Source: Spongospora subterranea f. sp. subterranea
Lineage: Eukaryota; Endomyxa: Phytomyxea; Phytomyxea; Plasmodiophorida
DNA: 64,000 nt
Direction of reading: 5' to 3'
Assembly: GCA_049724395.1 (NCBI GenBank)
Contig: JAUGWO010000001.1
Location: forward strand, 1 to 64,000
Below are positions 33,193 through 46,899 of this stretch, in pieces. The notes beneath the pieces are model-generated. The model did not search any database, was not told where the DNA came from, and saw nothing but the letters and a program-made list of their open reading frames with translations. Every line of letters starts with the position of its first letter. Position 1 is the first letter of the stretch. The position numbers were made by a program, and so were the translations under genes.

Positions 33193-33560
33193 TCAAAGAT
33201 CAAGTCCGGTGGCGCTACGACATGCCAGTAGATTTTCTTCAACTTTCTTGGTATACCCAAAGCATTGCACATCTGCTGCACTTGCTGTATTGTCGTTGCA
33301 AAGACTAAAATCAAAACACGCACAAACCCTCGCATCGTTTGCACTTGCAAATTGCAATAGAAATTTGAGGTTTTTGTCATTACTGTTTGGTTTGATTGGC
33401 AACAGAGTCTTGAACGGACGCTTCTAGGCCAATTGACTGAGTTTCGTTACACCTCTTCGAAAGAAGTCTAACCAGTTCGAAGCCCTCAAATTGCACTTCA
33501 ACATTTTCAGGGTCTTTCACATAGGGGCTCAGTTGCTTGATATTTGATTATTGTAGATCG
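33193..33560 (-). CDS. Hypothetical, possibly two exons
   Basis: Downstream of ABCG copy 1 on the same strand. A frame at about 33415-33560 reads LSPYVKDPENVEVQFEGFEL, then VRLLSKRCNETQS; a second at 33193-33345 reads DVQCFGYTKKVEENLLACRS. A GTAATG donor near 33410 could link them. No family and no start are seen. Confidence 0.2.
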
Positions 33561-33601
33561 CAAACCAGTTTGAAAATATTTACTTGCTCAGAAGTTTACA
33601 G

Positions 33602-36600
33602 TTATTTATTCATGGTTAGATAAATTACATAGAGCTTTCGTCGGCAGAAATGGACTGCCAACGGCAGTGCCGACGCGTTTTTTCGTGTGTCAAACCGTAG
33701 AGCAAGGAACGCTAGCACGTAAATAATACCGATGCACACAACGAGCATCGAGATGTCAAAACTCAGATTCGAAACGTTCATACCCGTCGTCGTTAGAAAC
33801 TCGTCACCATCGATTTTCAGTGCGTTATCAACATCAACAATTTGGGAATCAAGTGTGATCCGCAAACCATCGAATTCCAACGCTGAGAGAGATTCCGTTG
33901 CGTAGCTGAAGAACGACAAGTACCGCAATGTACCAACAACACCGCCGTCATTGCGGGAGATTAGAGTTGATCCAAAACAGAAATTGAATAGGAAATACAG
34001 AATTGAGACAAAATTAGCAGAACGGAAGTCTGATGTGAGAAAACTGATGAGCATTGCGGATGCACCAGCTGCTGTCGAGACTAATATGACAACTGATGTA
34101 AATAATAGGAACTTGACTAAAACAGGTTGTAAACCAATCATCCCATAGGTGATTGAGGAGAAAATTATCGCTGGAATAAGCCGATATGGGACGATGTCTG
34201 TAAGAAGTTTCGCTGTCATATACGCCAAAACAACTGTAGGACGTTGGACATTCGCGACGCTGAATTATGCGTTCAGTCAAAAGAAGATCTAACGACGATA
34301 GACTGATCAACGATAAGAACAAACTAGAGCAGCTGAAGAATCCAAATCGAGCAACGATTCCACCAGATAACTGTCTGTTGAGGTTAAAGAACGTCACCCC
34401 GAGAGCGAGAGCCACAGCAACAGTGATGACATAAAAGAGCAACAAATGATGAGTGGCGCGAGCCGAATTGCGGAATGAACGCTTGCATAAAATGGAAACC
34501 TGAAAACATATCAGAAATATGACGGAAGTGAAATTAAACTGAAATATACCTGAGAAAAAAACGAAAGATGCTGATGCGATGATTGGTCGACAGCAGGGAT
34601 CATGGCGTCAATGGATTCATTTGAAACAATTTCTTGGATTTGATATTCCGAGAGCATACGGTCCATATTGGGCCCATCATCAAGAGACTCCAGAATGAAC
34701 TCGAAAGGATTATCACTTGGCGCCAATTCGGTTGAAGTATGTCGAATCACAAACTGCAACGCGGCTTGTGGAGTTCCATTAAAAATGATTCGGCCATAAC
34801 TACCCATTAAAATAACACGATCGAAAAGAGGAAGTAAATCCGATGATGGCTGATGGATGGTCATGATCACAAGACGAGATTGCATGATCACCCGATTCCT
34901 TAACAAATTGACGACCAATAGGGCATTCGCACTATCCAATCCAGTTGTCGGTTCATCAAGTAGAAGCACATCCGGCTGAACAGATCAATGTGGATCATTA
35001 GATCCCATGACATTATTATAGATAATTTAGAACACGAAAATGATGGAGAATTGTTGAACAGCACAGCAAGATAAAAACACTCAATTGTTCTTTTCTGAAA
35101 CGGAAAACGCAAGATAAAGATGGATGGACGAGGAGCCTAAATATGGACTCAGTCAGACTACCTGAGATATTAAGTCTGCCGCCAATGCTAATCGGCGCCT
35201 TTCTCCACCAGATAAACCAGAAACAAGGGAATGGGCATGATTCTCAAGACCAACATCCATTAAAATAGTCGCAATTCTCCCATTGATATCCTCATCAGCA
35301 ACATCGGCTGGAAACCTGGTCTTACCCGCGGAACGATATTGTCTCCCAGACCGTTAAGGATGAGAGCATTACGTCATGTTGTGTCATATATCCGATAGTA
35401 GTTGCCGCTCCAATCATTCCAATACGCCCTGACATTACGCCCGGCTTATGTACCCCTAGACACAAACAAGTTGAAATTGAAGTCACTTCTACAAGAGTGA
35501 AGGGCATCAATACCCGCAAGAAGATCAAGGAATGTTGATTTACCACACCCTGAACGGCCAATAAGTGCAACCAATTCAGGGCCAGTTAAAACCCCTGATG
35601 ATGGGTGTAATAATTCGACACCACGACCTCCAGTCATCCATAAGCTTGGTAATCGATACGATAGCGACTGCCACAAAATTCCATGAACAGATGCGTCCTT
35701 TTTGGGATCAGGATCTAGAGGATCGATCGTGGAAATTGAAGATGCCGAATATGTCTTGTCTAACGAATCTTTGATCACCGGAGGAGTTTTATAAAGTTCA
35801 GTCTTAACCCGGACGACGGCGGTTCCCAAGGCCAGCACCATTCCTGCAACAATTGTTAAAGAAGCGATGGCCACTGCTATAAAAACTCTCTGGTTGTTCA
35901 ATTATCTCTTCCTCTTGGTGAAGCTTAATAACAGAATTAGATGGATATGGTGTTATGCATGAACCGGTAAAGCAGTGCGTTTTGATTCTTAAAGATCCCA
36001 TGAAACGAATTGGTCCAATAACTACATTTAATCCTATTGCTCTGCCTTGCTTGTCATGATTGAAGATGAACTCCAGAGGTTCCGTCCTCTTCTGCCATTG
36101 TTTGAAGGCCATTGAAACGACTCTAAAAAGAGGCTGAATTTAAAAGGGTCATCAAAGCGCAATGCTGATAATTACACTGGACAGCCAACTCGATCTTCGC
36201 TGTGATCCCGACATGAACGAACCGTTTTTCTTAGGCATCTATACACGACCTGTTTTGTGTTGCGAACTTGTTTTTCAATAATTGAGCAGTTGGTGGCAGT
36301 AAATCCGAACATAAGAATTGTTGGTCCTGATTCCTCCTTGAACATCTCAAACGGACGGCTAAACACTTCCATGGTAACTTTTCCAAGTAATGTATCAAAC
36401 ACCAAACGCGATCGATGGTCCCGCAGGTACATAATGCCTGGAACATCTAACAAGAACTAATCAGGTTGGCAAAGTGTGTGACAGTTACTCAATCCAACCT
36501 ATCTGGGATGATAGATGACACTCAATTTCTTCAGGGCCAATCGTATTCAAACCAGCGTTGCTGTATGTCGTTCCAACAGGACATGTGTTCTTCAATCGCT

Positions 36601-36847
36601 CCTCCAAGAACTGGCAATGAACGCCAAAATATCCAACAGGGCAGATACACCTGGATCGACACTCGTATGGACATCTGTGTATTGTTTCCAAGCATTCCTC
36701 GACATATCCACCATTCTGACAATCCAACCGGGCATGATAACATGTCGTTCGCATCGGTGTTTCTGCATTGAGAGTAGGCGACAGCAGAATCGCACAAACT
36801 AGCAGGGTCAAGGAAGCCAGAGCAGTGCCAGTCCAATGAGATATCAT
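33602..36847 (-). pseudogene. ABCG half-transporter, EGF/ADP1-like, copy 1 (frameshifted)
   Basis: Same exon order as copies 2 and 3 but clearly diverged. Signal peptide (MISHWTGTALASLTLLVCAI); EGF-like segment (CQNGGYVEECLE, CICPVGYFGVHCQF); luminal domain (YLRDHRSRLVFD); first membrane helix (IASLTIVAGMVLALGTAVV); ABC domain with Walker A GRSGCGKST, LSGGE-type signature, Walker B LLLDEPTTGLDSAN and IHQPSSD switch; ABC2-type membrane domain at 33602-34445. Three one-base shifts are seen against copies 2/3: a T run before the first helix (about 35877), CCGCGGG in FAGKTR (about 35330), and a G/T run before YMTAKLL (about 34228). All lie in or near homopolymers, so assembly error is possible; taken at face value it is a pseudogene. 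Its exon 5/6 junction (FFSQ, then VSILCKRSF) is in phase, unlike copies 2 and 3. Confidence 0.85.
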
Positions 36848-36919
36848 TGATATGGGCCAAAAAGACTAGTGCCCGCAGTCAATGATGACAAACCTTGTTC
36901 CAATTAATTTCAAAGCGCC

Positions 36920-38290
36920 GCAAGCAATGTTACTTTTGCGCGAAACACTGATGATACAGTGAGACTTGTCGAACAAGTCCGAGATTGATCGATTACAGTA
37001 GTCAGTAGTCCTGGGCGCAGTTTACAGGGGGCGCTCCCTTGAAAAGGGGGTGCCATTTCCCGCGCAGGTTTTTTCAACACGCAATATTTTTTTTTCTGGC
37101 GGTTACTTTTTTCCCGTGGACCATAGTCGTACATCACGTCAAAGGAGGGAAATAATAATTCGGAATGTGTCACCCCGTTTCCGCTCGCGAAGAGGGCAGC
37201 GGTTTAAATGAGATTTTGTGGTCTGCCGACTTTGTTCTTCGCACGAATTGGACCGCCTCGAACCCGGTTATAATCACGTTGTTCTGAAACGAGTTCTCGC
37301 AACGAAAGGTGGTTCAGGGGTTTCTCGAAAAGTCGACGGTTGTGTTAAGGGGCTTATCAATAGCTAAGTAAATTTATTAAGTAGTTGTCGTCCAACCATC
37401 GAGGTCATTGGCGATTAAACAGTCCCAAGTTACGTCAACAGGTTGCCCTATATTTATACGAGCAACAAACTTACTATTAACACAAGGGTGTATTGATTCA
37501 GTACCTTCGCTAGCAAAGGGCACGTTTTGCTACGGGCTCTATGATTATCACTTGGGATGACGTTTCTTTGACGGGTGGCGCTACATTGCCCGGGACCGAG
37601 TCTTTTCAACGCTGATCTGTACAAAGGTAAACACAGACGAACCATGGATTCTCGCATGTAAAATCAGATTAAACACCTATTGACATCTTCGCCTGACGAA
37701 AGTCCTCTTTTTCTGGGCGGTACGTCGACCGAAATGTAGAACAACTCGGGATGAAGTGCATGGATGCATCCTTTAGGGTTACTTGATTTTGAACTCTCTT
37801 CCGCTCTGCACAATCGAGGACACTCCATGTTTCAGGAATATTGGTTTACTCTGTAAACAAAGGGCAAGTTTGTCGCTTCCTCGTACTGGCTGTGCCAAAT
37901 TGCTTTGACATGAGGCGCCATCACAGAATTACTGCGAACCAATCCGCACAAGATGTCTAGAAATGTTGCTTCCATACGATCAAATTGAGCCAACAAGTGG
38001 TGGCTCAGCTGAAAAAGGTTAAAGCTGCGTAGCTCCTTCTTATGACGTTTTTCTTTTATGGCAGAGTTGACACTCTCTCCACGCTACGTCAATACATGAC
38101 TGCAGGTAAATATTTGGCCTGAAAGGAAACCAGTCGTTAGCTTAGAGGTATATGATCTATTCTTGTACTCTCACCAGTATATGTTCGACAAACTTTTCGC
38201 TTAGATTCAAAAAAATTTTCGACACTTGCGACAGCGGATTTATATTTCTCATACGTTGCAAGCGCTGAAGAAGCAGCTTCGTCGAAGAAA
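36920..38290. other. No gene recognised
   Basis: Short unsupported frames only. It covers the upstream region of ABCG copy 1 and the 3' flank of the MULE fragment. Confidence 0.4.
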
Positions 38291-38299
38291 TCTTCGGTT

Positions 38300-39010
38300 G
38301 CGAACGTCTTGTAAATCAGGGCTAATGCGTCCCGTTTTAATTGGTCGGCGTTCTCTCACATTTCTCCACAAGAGGCGAAAACATCTTGCTGGAAATGATA
38401 TGAGCAAAGAATATGAATCATTTGTAAATCCGCAGCGGCACAAGGATATGCTGATCCCCCCTCGGATATCAGCGTGGCTCCAGGTTTATCAAATCCGAAC
38501 AGTTGAAGTCCTCTCAAAACACTCTCTTGAACCCATGGTCCAGTTGCATTTAACCACTGCTGCGATCCTAGTGTAAACAGCAGTGTTTGAATGCAACTGG
38601 ACCACGGCATGAAACTATTCTCACTCTCATCCAGGAGTATACCGGATGTACCGCGTTCTTTCCCAAGCAAATCCATATTCGTAAAAGGCATCAACTTCGA
38701 GGTCGTACATGGTTGTATGATGAGTTCCGTCTAAAATGATAAAATGATTATATGCAAAAGCGTATTTCGCTATCTGTCTAGTCTATTAAAAACATATATT
38801 TAGTGAGAGCAAATGCAAGCACCAACACACCTGCAAGAATACTGCTTTCAGTTGCTGAGACCGGTTCATTTGGAATTGAAACACGGTTCCTTTAACATCT
38901 ATATCCATACCGTGCTCCATGAAGAGCGTCCTGCGGTTCGGATCTGATCCAAAAATGATTGGTTTTTCCCATTGCGCAACCGCCTAGACAGACGAGACGT
39001 GGGATAGTCG
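38300..39010 (-). mobile_element. MULE transposase fragment, decayed
   Basis: Minus strand: IIFGSDPNRRTLFMEHGMDI, then VFQFQMNRSQQLKAVFLQ, matches the FGPDPDAINTLMRFGHQIAD/LNRIFIQ segment of the MULE at 10.9 kb. Then LQLFGFDKPGATLISEGGSA and DLQMIHILCSYHFQQDVFAS match the second half of its DDE core. The second-Asp position reads ISEGGSA instead of TDGASS, so the catalytic Asp is lost. The part between the two blocks, at about 38700-38840, is disrupted. Inverted 23-bp arms occur inside at 38540-38600. Confidence 0.7.
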
Positions 39011-39589
39011 CGATTGGAATGAGCGCCTTGCAGGATCTCCCTGACCTACAAGAAACCATGTCAATGTGTATGATTGATTTTTGTCACTGTAGCTTAAGTC
39101 AATGCCCATGATGCTATTTTGCACAGAGGAAGAGAAAAGCGTGAAAGCATCTCAATCGTGTGAATCTCATCAGGGTTCAACTCAGCGTCTTTGCAGACCA
39201 TGCTGAAAACCACTGCTGATATTTGTATTATCAATGTCGTGGTTATGATCAAGAACCAGGCTTATTCAAGAAATAATATTTGGCTCAAACGATTGTAACT
39301 AAAAGTTAAATTCCAAGAACATGTTGATGTTTTTTAAAAATTGCATCTGGAGGTAACTCTCGCGTTAACACTAACGCAACAGAGTCAAATGGAAGCGACT
39401 TCAGGCAATTAACATAGAGGCAAATCCAAATAGCTGTTCGGATTGCTCAATCGTAAACTTGTTCACGTCCTTGATCGCCCTGAACCCGATATGTTTAGCA
39501 AAAACTTGTATCTTGGTTTCAAGAGCCTCAAACGAAGAGAAAATATAATCTAACGAAAGAGACGACGCCATTGAGTGGAGAGTGAATTG

Positions 39590-41031
39590 AACAAATGCAC
39601 ACGAAGGGCAACCTCAAACCAAGCGCACTGGGCGCGTCCCGCGTGGCCGGTAGGACGGTAGGTTGGAGCGTGAAGCGGCAACCCCAAAGACGCGCAGCCT
39701 ACCCATCAGTGGGCGCATCCCGCGTGGAGAAAAAGTGGATTCTCCACGCGTGGAGAGAAATCACAACCGATCTCAGACAGAGTATCACATCACACAACCA
39801 CACAAAATCAAATTTACCAAACAATCAATGAATACAAATAACGGTGTTACTCTAAATTACAAAGGGACGTCCTTACCTTTCAAACCACCGAAAAAGAACA
39901 GCAACCGACGCGGTAGCCTGATGAGCCGAAGGCGAATCCAGGTCGCGTAGGATTGGCTGGCCAGAGGACTTTATGTTCACTGATCAACCATCTCTGGGTG
40001 TCATCGCACCGATAACAAGAATTGGGCTAACCAGTATATATTTCACGGGCAGATGATCTATCGTTGCTGACTGGACAGTCTAAAACAGGTTGTCCACGAT
40101 GACCAAATGCTGACCGACCCGCTGCATTGACGACCTAAACTTGAAGTCGCCGTCTTGGTGTGTTCAGATTCGCTAAGCGAAGGAAGCGTTGATGTTAAAA
40201 TCTGGAATTTTCTTTGATGGGATATGTTCGATTGGACTGAATAAAACCTTTGCCCCGATTCCCTGGTCTTGAGTGAGGGATGAATGACGTTGACAAAGAA
40301 GAGAACAAAAGTTCAACATGACATGTTCGTGTCCATCGCGAGCAAGCGACGGGTTGGAACAAACTATTCAAGAACAGGATGACGTCGCTGCAATATCAAG
40401 GCACCTGGCGCGTCGCTGGCAACTATTATAGGTTGACCCATGGCACAATCTTTACAATCTCCCTGGTTATGATATGATCAACACCGATCAGGTGACCGTC
40501 CTCACGTCTGTGTTAATGTATTAGAGTGAGCCCAGCTCAATTACCAGACCCTGAGTGTAATGACTCCAGAAATTAACACGGCTAAAAATGACTGATGGTG
40601 GAGAGAGAAATGGTCAAAGGTTATAACCTTATCAATTCTTTTAGATATGTTAAGAAAAGGCCAGTTTATTGATTACCAAACATCACTCGCCCTAAACTAA
40701 AACTAATACAGGTAATAAATATTTGATGACTGCGATTAACAAAAATACCTCGAAGCATGTTGCTTTGACAAGGAACTACCATCTGCGCTATTGAATATTC
40801 AGAGAAAACGACCCGCGAATCTGTACAAGAAAAATTCTATTTCGTCGAGAAAAAGCAACTTCCAACCATTTCAGATTGAGAACAGATCATTGTGCGGATC
40901 GGTCATAATTATCTTAGGCAGCATTGTAACTTGTTGTTGAAAAGGTGATCTAAAGACTACACAAATACGGAAACCAAACATTTCGTGGACAACATTAGAA
41001 ATATATTGAACCTAACTAGGATGGACAACTA
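39590..41031. other. No gene recognised
   Basis: A GC-richer patch at 39600-39760 repeats GGGCGCRTCCCGCGTGG twice about 90 bp apart. The rest has no coding signal. The last 60 bp share weak homology with the 3' flank of ABCG copy 3. Confidence 0.4.
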
Positions 41032-44000
41032 TCACTTGTTGGGGATCGCTTGATATCGCCGATGACGACGTGTCTTTCGCACATCAAACCGCAAAGCTAG
41101 AAACGCCAAAACGTAAATAGTACCAATACAAACAATGAGCATCAACATGTCAAACTTTAGATGAGAAACCTGCATTCCCGTCGTCGTTAGAAATGCGCCA
41201 CCATCACCCTCCAGTGGATGCGCAATATTCAAAAACGGGGAATCAAGAAGGACCACCAACCCATCAAACTCCAAAGCGGAAAGAGCTTCAGTTGCATAGC
41301 TGAAGAAAGACGAATATTGCATCATGGACACAAAACCGCGTCCAGATCGGGACGTGAGCGTTGATCCAAAACAGAAGTTGTAGAGGAAATACAGAACTGA
41401 GATAAAATTGGCAGAACGAAAGTCTGATGTTAGGAAACTGATGAGCATTACAGATGCGCCAGCCGCTATAGACACTAATATGACGACTGACGTGAATAAT
41501 AGGAACTTGACTAAAACAGGTTGTAAACCAATCATTCCATAAGTGATTGAGGAAAAAATTATCGCTGGAATTAGCCGATAGGGGACGATGTCTGTAAGAA
41601 GTTTCGCTGTCATATACGACAAGCAACTGTAGGACGTTGGACATTCGCGACGCTGAATTATCCGCTCAGTCAAGAGAAGGTCCAACGACGCTAGACTGAT
41701 CAACGATAAGAACAAACTCGAGCAGCTGAAGAATCCAAATCGAGCAAGAATTCCACCAGACCACCGTCTATCAAGTTTGAAGAATGTCAAACCGAGAGCG
41801 AGAGCCACCACAACTGTGACAACGTAATACAGCAGCAGATGATGAGTGGCGCGAGCCGAATTCCGAAATGAACGTTTGCATAAAATGGAAACCTAAGAAC
41901 ATGTGAGAAATTTGACGAAAGTGAAATTGAACACGACATATCAGAAGTAAAATTGAACACGAGATATACCTGGGAGAAAAAGAGAGAACCGCTGATCCGA
42001 TGATTGTTCGACAGCCGGGATCATGGCGTTAATGGAATCATTTAAGGCAATGTCATGGATTTCATATTCCGAGAGCATACGGTCCATATTGGGCCCATCA
42101 TCAAGCGACTCCAGGATGAACTCGAATGGATTATCCCTTGGCGCCAATTCGGTTGAAGTATGTCGAATCACAAACTGCAACGCGGCTTGTGGAGTTCCAT
42201 TGAAAATGATTCGGCCATAACTACCCATTAAAATAACTCGATCGAAAAGAGGAAGTAAATCAGATGATGGCTGATGGATGGTCATGAGCACAAGACGAGA
42301 TTGCATTATCACTCGATTCCTTAACAGATTGACGACCAATAGGGCATTGGCACTATCCAATCCAGTTGTCGGTTCATCAAGTAGAAGCACATCCGGCTGA
42401 GCAAATCAATGTGCATCATTAGAACGAACCACATCATTTATGAACAGGAGATGAATGGGCGACGTCAAAAAATCATAAAAAACCCAAAATTGCACAGTGT
42501 GTTATATCATCCAAAACGACAGTCGAGTATAAATTTGCAAAGAATTATCAATATGAACCCAATCAGACTACCTGAGATATTAAGTCTGCCGCCAATGCTA
42601 AGCGACGCTTTTCTCCACCAGACAGACCAGATACAAGGGAATGGGCATGATTCTCGAGACCCAAATCCATCAAAATGGTCGCGATTCGCCCATTGATATC
42701 CTCATCAGCAACATCGGCTGGAAACCTGGTCTTACCGGCGAACGATATTGTCTCCCAGACCGTTAAGGATGAGAGCATTACGTCATGTTGTGTCAAATAT
42801 CCGATATTGGTTCCCTCTCCAATCATTCCAATACGCCCTGACATTGTGCCTTTCTTATGCACTCCTGACAATACGAACCATATTACTTGAGAATGCACAA
42901 GGATGTCAAAAAGACCAGTTTACCTGCAAGAAGATCTAGGAATGTTGATTTACCACATCCTGACCGGCCAATAAGTGCAACCAATTCAGGGCCAGTTAAT
43001 ATTCCTGATGATGGGTGTAATAATTCGACACCACGACCTCCAGCCATCCACAAACTCGGTAAGCGATACGATAGCGACTGCCACAAAATCCCACGATTAG
43101 GTGGGCTTTTCTTGATATCATGATCTAGAGGATCCATTGACGACATTGAAGACGCCGAATATGTCTTATCAAACGAATTTTTGATGACCGGAGGCGTTTT
43201 GTAGAGTTCCGTCTTGACTCGGACGACGGCTGTTCCCAAAGCCAGCACCATTCCAGCAACAATTGTCAAGGAAGCGATTGCAACAGCAACAAAACTCTCT
43301 GGACATTCATCGACATGTGTCCTCTTCTGCGTTGTTATGATGGTATCAGATGCATATGGTGTGATACATGAACCTGCAACAAAAACCACTTCTTTGTCTA
43401 ACTTGGTGATCACTGGTAGGCCGGCAAGTACCACTTTCATGTTTAACAAGTTGCCTTGTTTGTCGTATGAGAATTGAAACTCAATGGGCAACTTCCCAGC
43501 TCCCCAGATATTAAAGCCGCGCACAGCAGTACTAGAGCAGGTGAAAAGGTTAGGTTCATTCAAAACAAGCACAATATCAATAAATACGTTGGACATCCAT
43601 TCTTATCGGCTGGATTATCTCTACATGAACGAACTGTTTTGTTACTGCACGAATACACAACCTTATGAATGTCCCCACTTTCTTCTTCTATAATCTGGCA
43701 ATTCTTGGCGTGGAATCCAAACATGAAAATTGTAGGACCTGATCTGTTCCTCAGTATTTCTAGTGGACGGCTGAACAATTCGAATGATGCGGTTTTTTGG
43801 CCAGTATCGAAACAAATTCGCGCCCGATGGTCCCGAAGATGGAGGAATTGAGGGATATCTGAAAATTTCATGTACTAAGTGGAAGGCACACTTCGGGAAG
43901 ACGATGCTAACCCAACCTATGCCAGAGGGGATGTAGCCTTCGATTTCATTGGAGCCAATTACACTGAACGCGTCATTGCTGTAGACTGTTCCAGCAGGAC

Positions 44001-44256
44001 AACTGTCCCGTAATTCCTCGGTAATGAATTGACATTGGGACCCAATATAACCTTTAGGGCAGATACATTTGCTCGTAGGTTCAATCGGACATGAATCAAT
44101 TTGCTCCAGACAATCGGCAACATATCCACCATTCTGGCAAACTAGTCGGGCATGTTCACACGTTGAAGCGTTGATATCATCGGCAGATAATGCAATAAAC
44201 GGCAGAGCCGCAAAAGCCAACAGGATAATCCTTCGCCATAACGCAGAGAACCTCAT
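41032..44256 (-). CDS. ABCG half-transporter, EGF/ADP1-like, copy 2 (exon 5/6 phase broken)
   Basis: Six exons: 43917-44256, 43588-43858, 42924-43531, 42572-42864, 41970-42396 and 41032-41892; about 933 codons if in phase. Order: signal peptide (MRFSALWRRIILLAFAAL), EGF-like Cys cluster (ARLVCQNGGYVADCLE, CICPKGYIGSQCQF), luminal domain, membrane helix (SLTIVAGMVLALGTAVV), ABC domain (GRSGCGKST, LSGGEKRRLALAADLI, LLLDEPTTGLDSAN), then ABC2 membrane domain (TFFKLDRRWSGG, IIQRRECPTSYSCLSYMTAK, MIGLQPVLVKFLLF). The layout is that of yeast ADP1 and plant ABCG24/28: a half-size exporter that must dimerise; substrate unknown. The exon 5 end (CGGTTCTCTCTTTTTCTCCCAG before GT, 22 nt described from 41970) leaves one surplus base against exon 6, so the membrane domain is out of frame unless splicing differs. 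Confidence 0.85.
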
Positions 44257-44269
44257 GCTTATCTACAGC

Positions 44270-44969
44270 AGTATGACTTGGGATTACCCTGATATGAAGG
44301 GTACAAGTCTGCAGTGGCTGCGGAATGGCATTTCAAAAAGCCCGCACGGCATTATTTCTCGGTTATTTGTACAGTGGTATCATGTCGCTTTAATTACACC
44401 ACTGACGGTTTTGGTTCAGTGGTCACTCGGCTATGTCCAGGACGTGTCTCCATTTACACTTTGGTGCTGTGATCATTATCTGATTGTTTTTAATGTGAAT
44501 CAGCTCAGGTTTGACTAACAAATGAGCCCTTGATCGTGACGAGCTGGACGACTCTTTTCGCATTGTGGCCTGCCATTCCGGTTCTTTTCAATGTGACGTC
44601 CTGATAAGATTTGTCTGAAAGCCCTTTGTATTGTTTTTCTGGCAACACACGTGGTAAGCGTGCGTGTGTCTGACCTTGATCGTGGTCATTGCCGTATCAT
44701 CATTCAAAGGTTTTCATAGCTGTTCCTTCAGCGGACCTTCCGTCCCTTGCATAGTTCCAGGGCAACGACTGGACTTAGTAGCGGTTGTTGGCAAATACTG
44801 TGGCATGGAGAGAAGCGTCGCTTGGAATTTACGACAGACTTATAATCTTATGTTCTCCTATTGAGTTGATATTTTCTTGGCTTTCCATATCCGGCTTGTC
44901 TCTCGTAAAACAAAACGCAGTGTAAAGTTTTTCGTATGTTCCAACGTCGCTCCGTTTTTCTTCGGTCCA
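44270..44969. other. Spacer between ABCG copy 2 and transposon debris
   Basis: No gene recognised; presumed promoter side of ABCG copy 2. Confidence 0.4.
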
Positions 44970-46430
44970 CTACTTGGTGTCACACATCCAGACACACACT
45001 AGGTACAGTTTTGCAACATTTGAGGCTGGATGGTCGTTAGCTCTCATCAAATGGAACATACGACAATTTTTTTTCGCCTCGCCAACGGACAAAAATCCAT
45101 GACGGAGTAGCGATTTGAAAAACAGCCCTTTTTTCAAAATTGGCACTATGGTAAAAAAGTGTACATATAGGAAAAAATACACCAAATGAAAGATCTCGAC
45201 GAGCCGGTTCCAATGACCCAAAAATCGACTTCTGAACAGCTTTATTTCCAGAGATATAACATGAAGAAGTTTGGACTGCAATAAAGTCGCTGATCGTTGA
45301 GCGTGGGCATTTCGTGGTGAGACGGCAAGCGGATTTGTCAGAGCATTTTTATTCAGACGCTCGTGCTTTTCCTCAAACTCCAAGCGCAGTTCATGGACGG
45401 AGTCGGGGAGATGTCGATGTGATCGATACTCACGCGTTGTGAAATCAGCCAATCGCCCTGTCAGGCCACGTTTGTACGCGTCCAGAAAAGGTTCCGTGAG
45501 ACGGAACAATCGGCGAATTCGTGAGATACGGATGGCGTCAAGGACATCGGGAATGCGAGCCTTAGGATTCTCCCAACTGCAGTTGCACTCTTGTCGACAT
45601 TTCCGCTTCAAATCACACCACGCACACTCAATGGAATTCAGTTCACAATGAAACTTTGGCAGAAACTGGCACAAATGACCACGATTAACAATCAACTTCT
45701 TGATGGCGGATTTTCGCTGACAAAATCTGGCTCAAGACTGATCATCCGATGCAAGCAGCAACTTGTTCGTCGATTTACCGTCACATCAGATGCCTTGCAT
45801 TCAACATACAGCTTTGCCAGGTTCTCGCCTGAGACAGCCAGGCCATGCTCTTGCAGAACAGCAAGCATACCCTTGGCCATTGACGGGAAGTGCGGATGGT
45901 CTGCCGGGAAGAGCATTTCTTGCTGAATCAATTCCTGGCTGTTCAACAGACAAATGGCGCTGCGGCGCGTGTACAAACGATGTTACGCGCATTAAGTCTT
46001 GTTTACTTCCCCCAGGAATCACGTTCATGCAGATAACCACCAGAGCATCTTTGGCAAATGCTCCGTGATTGGCCGAACAATCGAAAATTAGGCACGCAAT
46101 ATCTTTTGGATACGTCATCTCGAATAGATTGAGTAGGTGAGCGACCTGTGCCAAAAGCTGCTCGTTGTCCCACCAACCATCGGAATTCTTTCCCGGATGG
46201 ATAATAACACGAGATTGTGTCTGTAATGGCCACATTCCAGTGCTCCTGATGTACTCAGCACGGATCGGTGACACATGCCTGTTGACATCAAGGAACCCGC
46301 AATCTTCGAACATGAAATCGGAGACGTGCAGGCTTCTACCGAGACCTTTTTTACCGTGATCCTAATCACCATCCTGGGCATAATAGAACTTTTCAGCATC
46401 AGCTGAGTATTACACAGACTTGTCATGAAA
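44970..46430 (-). mobile_element. DDE transposase relic, fungal-type 'PKFHCELN' family
   Basis: Minus strand, in order: IIHPGKNSDGWWDNEQLLAQ, LIFDCSANHGAFAKDALVV (catalytic Asp), MAKGMLAVLQEHGLAVSGEN, SCCLHRMISLEPDFVSE, then GHLCQFLPKFHCELNSIECA (catalytic Glu) and LDAYKRGLTGRLADFTTREY. This is the IS630/Tc1-related DDE family common in fungi and some oomycetes, where the KFHCELNxIE block is diagnostic. The frame shifts between blocks, so the copy is inactive. A piece of a second copy lies inverted at 46.56-46.85 kb. Confidence 0.72.
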
Positions 46431-46559
46431 ACCCACGAGAATCTCCGACATCTTTAGGCCCAGTTTCGACTTGCATATCGTCACCAATATAGCTGCGACG
46501 TCGACTCTCGAGTGAATCCATGAATGGGATGAACTCTGTATGCAAATATTCCTGAACAT

Positions 46560-46850
46560 CAAAGCTGTGTGTTGAATGCAAGGCATCTGATGTGACGGTA
46601 AATCGACGAACAAGTTGCTGCTTGCATCGGATGATCAGTCTTGAGCCAGATTTCGTCAACGAACAATCCGACATCAAGAAGTTGATTGTTAATCGTGGTC
46701 ATTTGTGACAGTGTCTGCCAAAGTTTCATTGTGAGCTGAATTCCATTGAGTGTGCGTGGTGTGATTCGAAGCGGAATGTCGAGAAGAGTGCCACTGCAGC
46801 TGGAAGAATCTTAAAGCTCGCGTTCCCGATGTACTTGACGCCATCCCTGT
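46560..46850 (+). mobile_element. Inverted fragment of the same DDE transposase
   Basis: The plus strand matches the reverse complement of about 45560-45815: TGAATGCAAGGCATCTGATG, ACGGTAAATCGACGAACAAG, then TTCATTGTGAGCTGAATTCC. It differs at scattered bases and includes CHCELNSIECAWCD-like coding. The two fragments face each other about 750 bp apart. Confidence 0.75.
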
Positions 46851-46899
46851 AGAAAGTTTTACCGCACTCTGTTCAACATTTCCTTGATCAACGTCACGG

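Noticed and set aside
38540-38600. Hairpin as a separate element
   Set aside because: It lies inside the MULE coding fragment, and the arms are part of the coding match.
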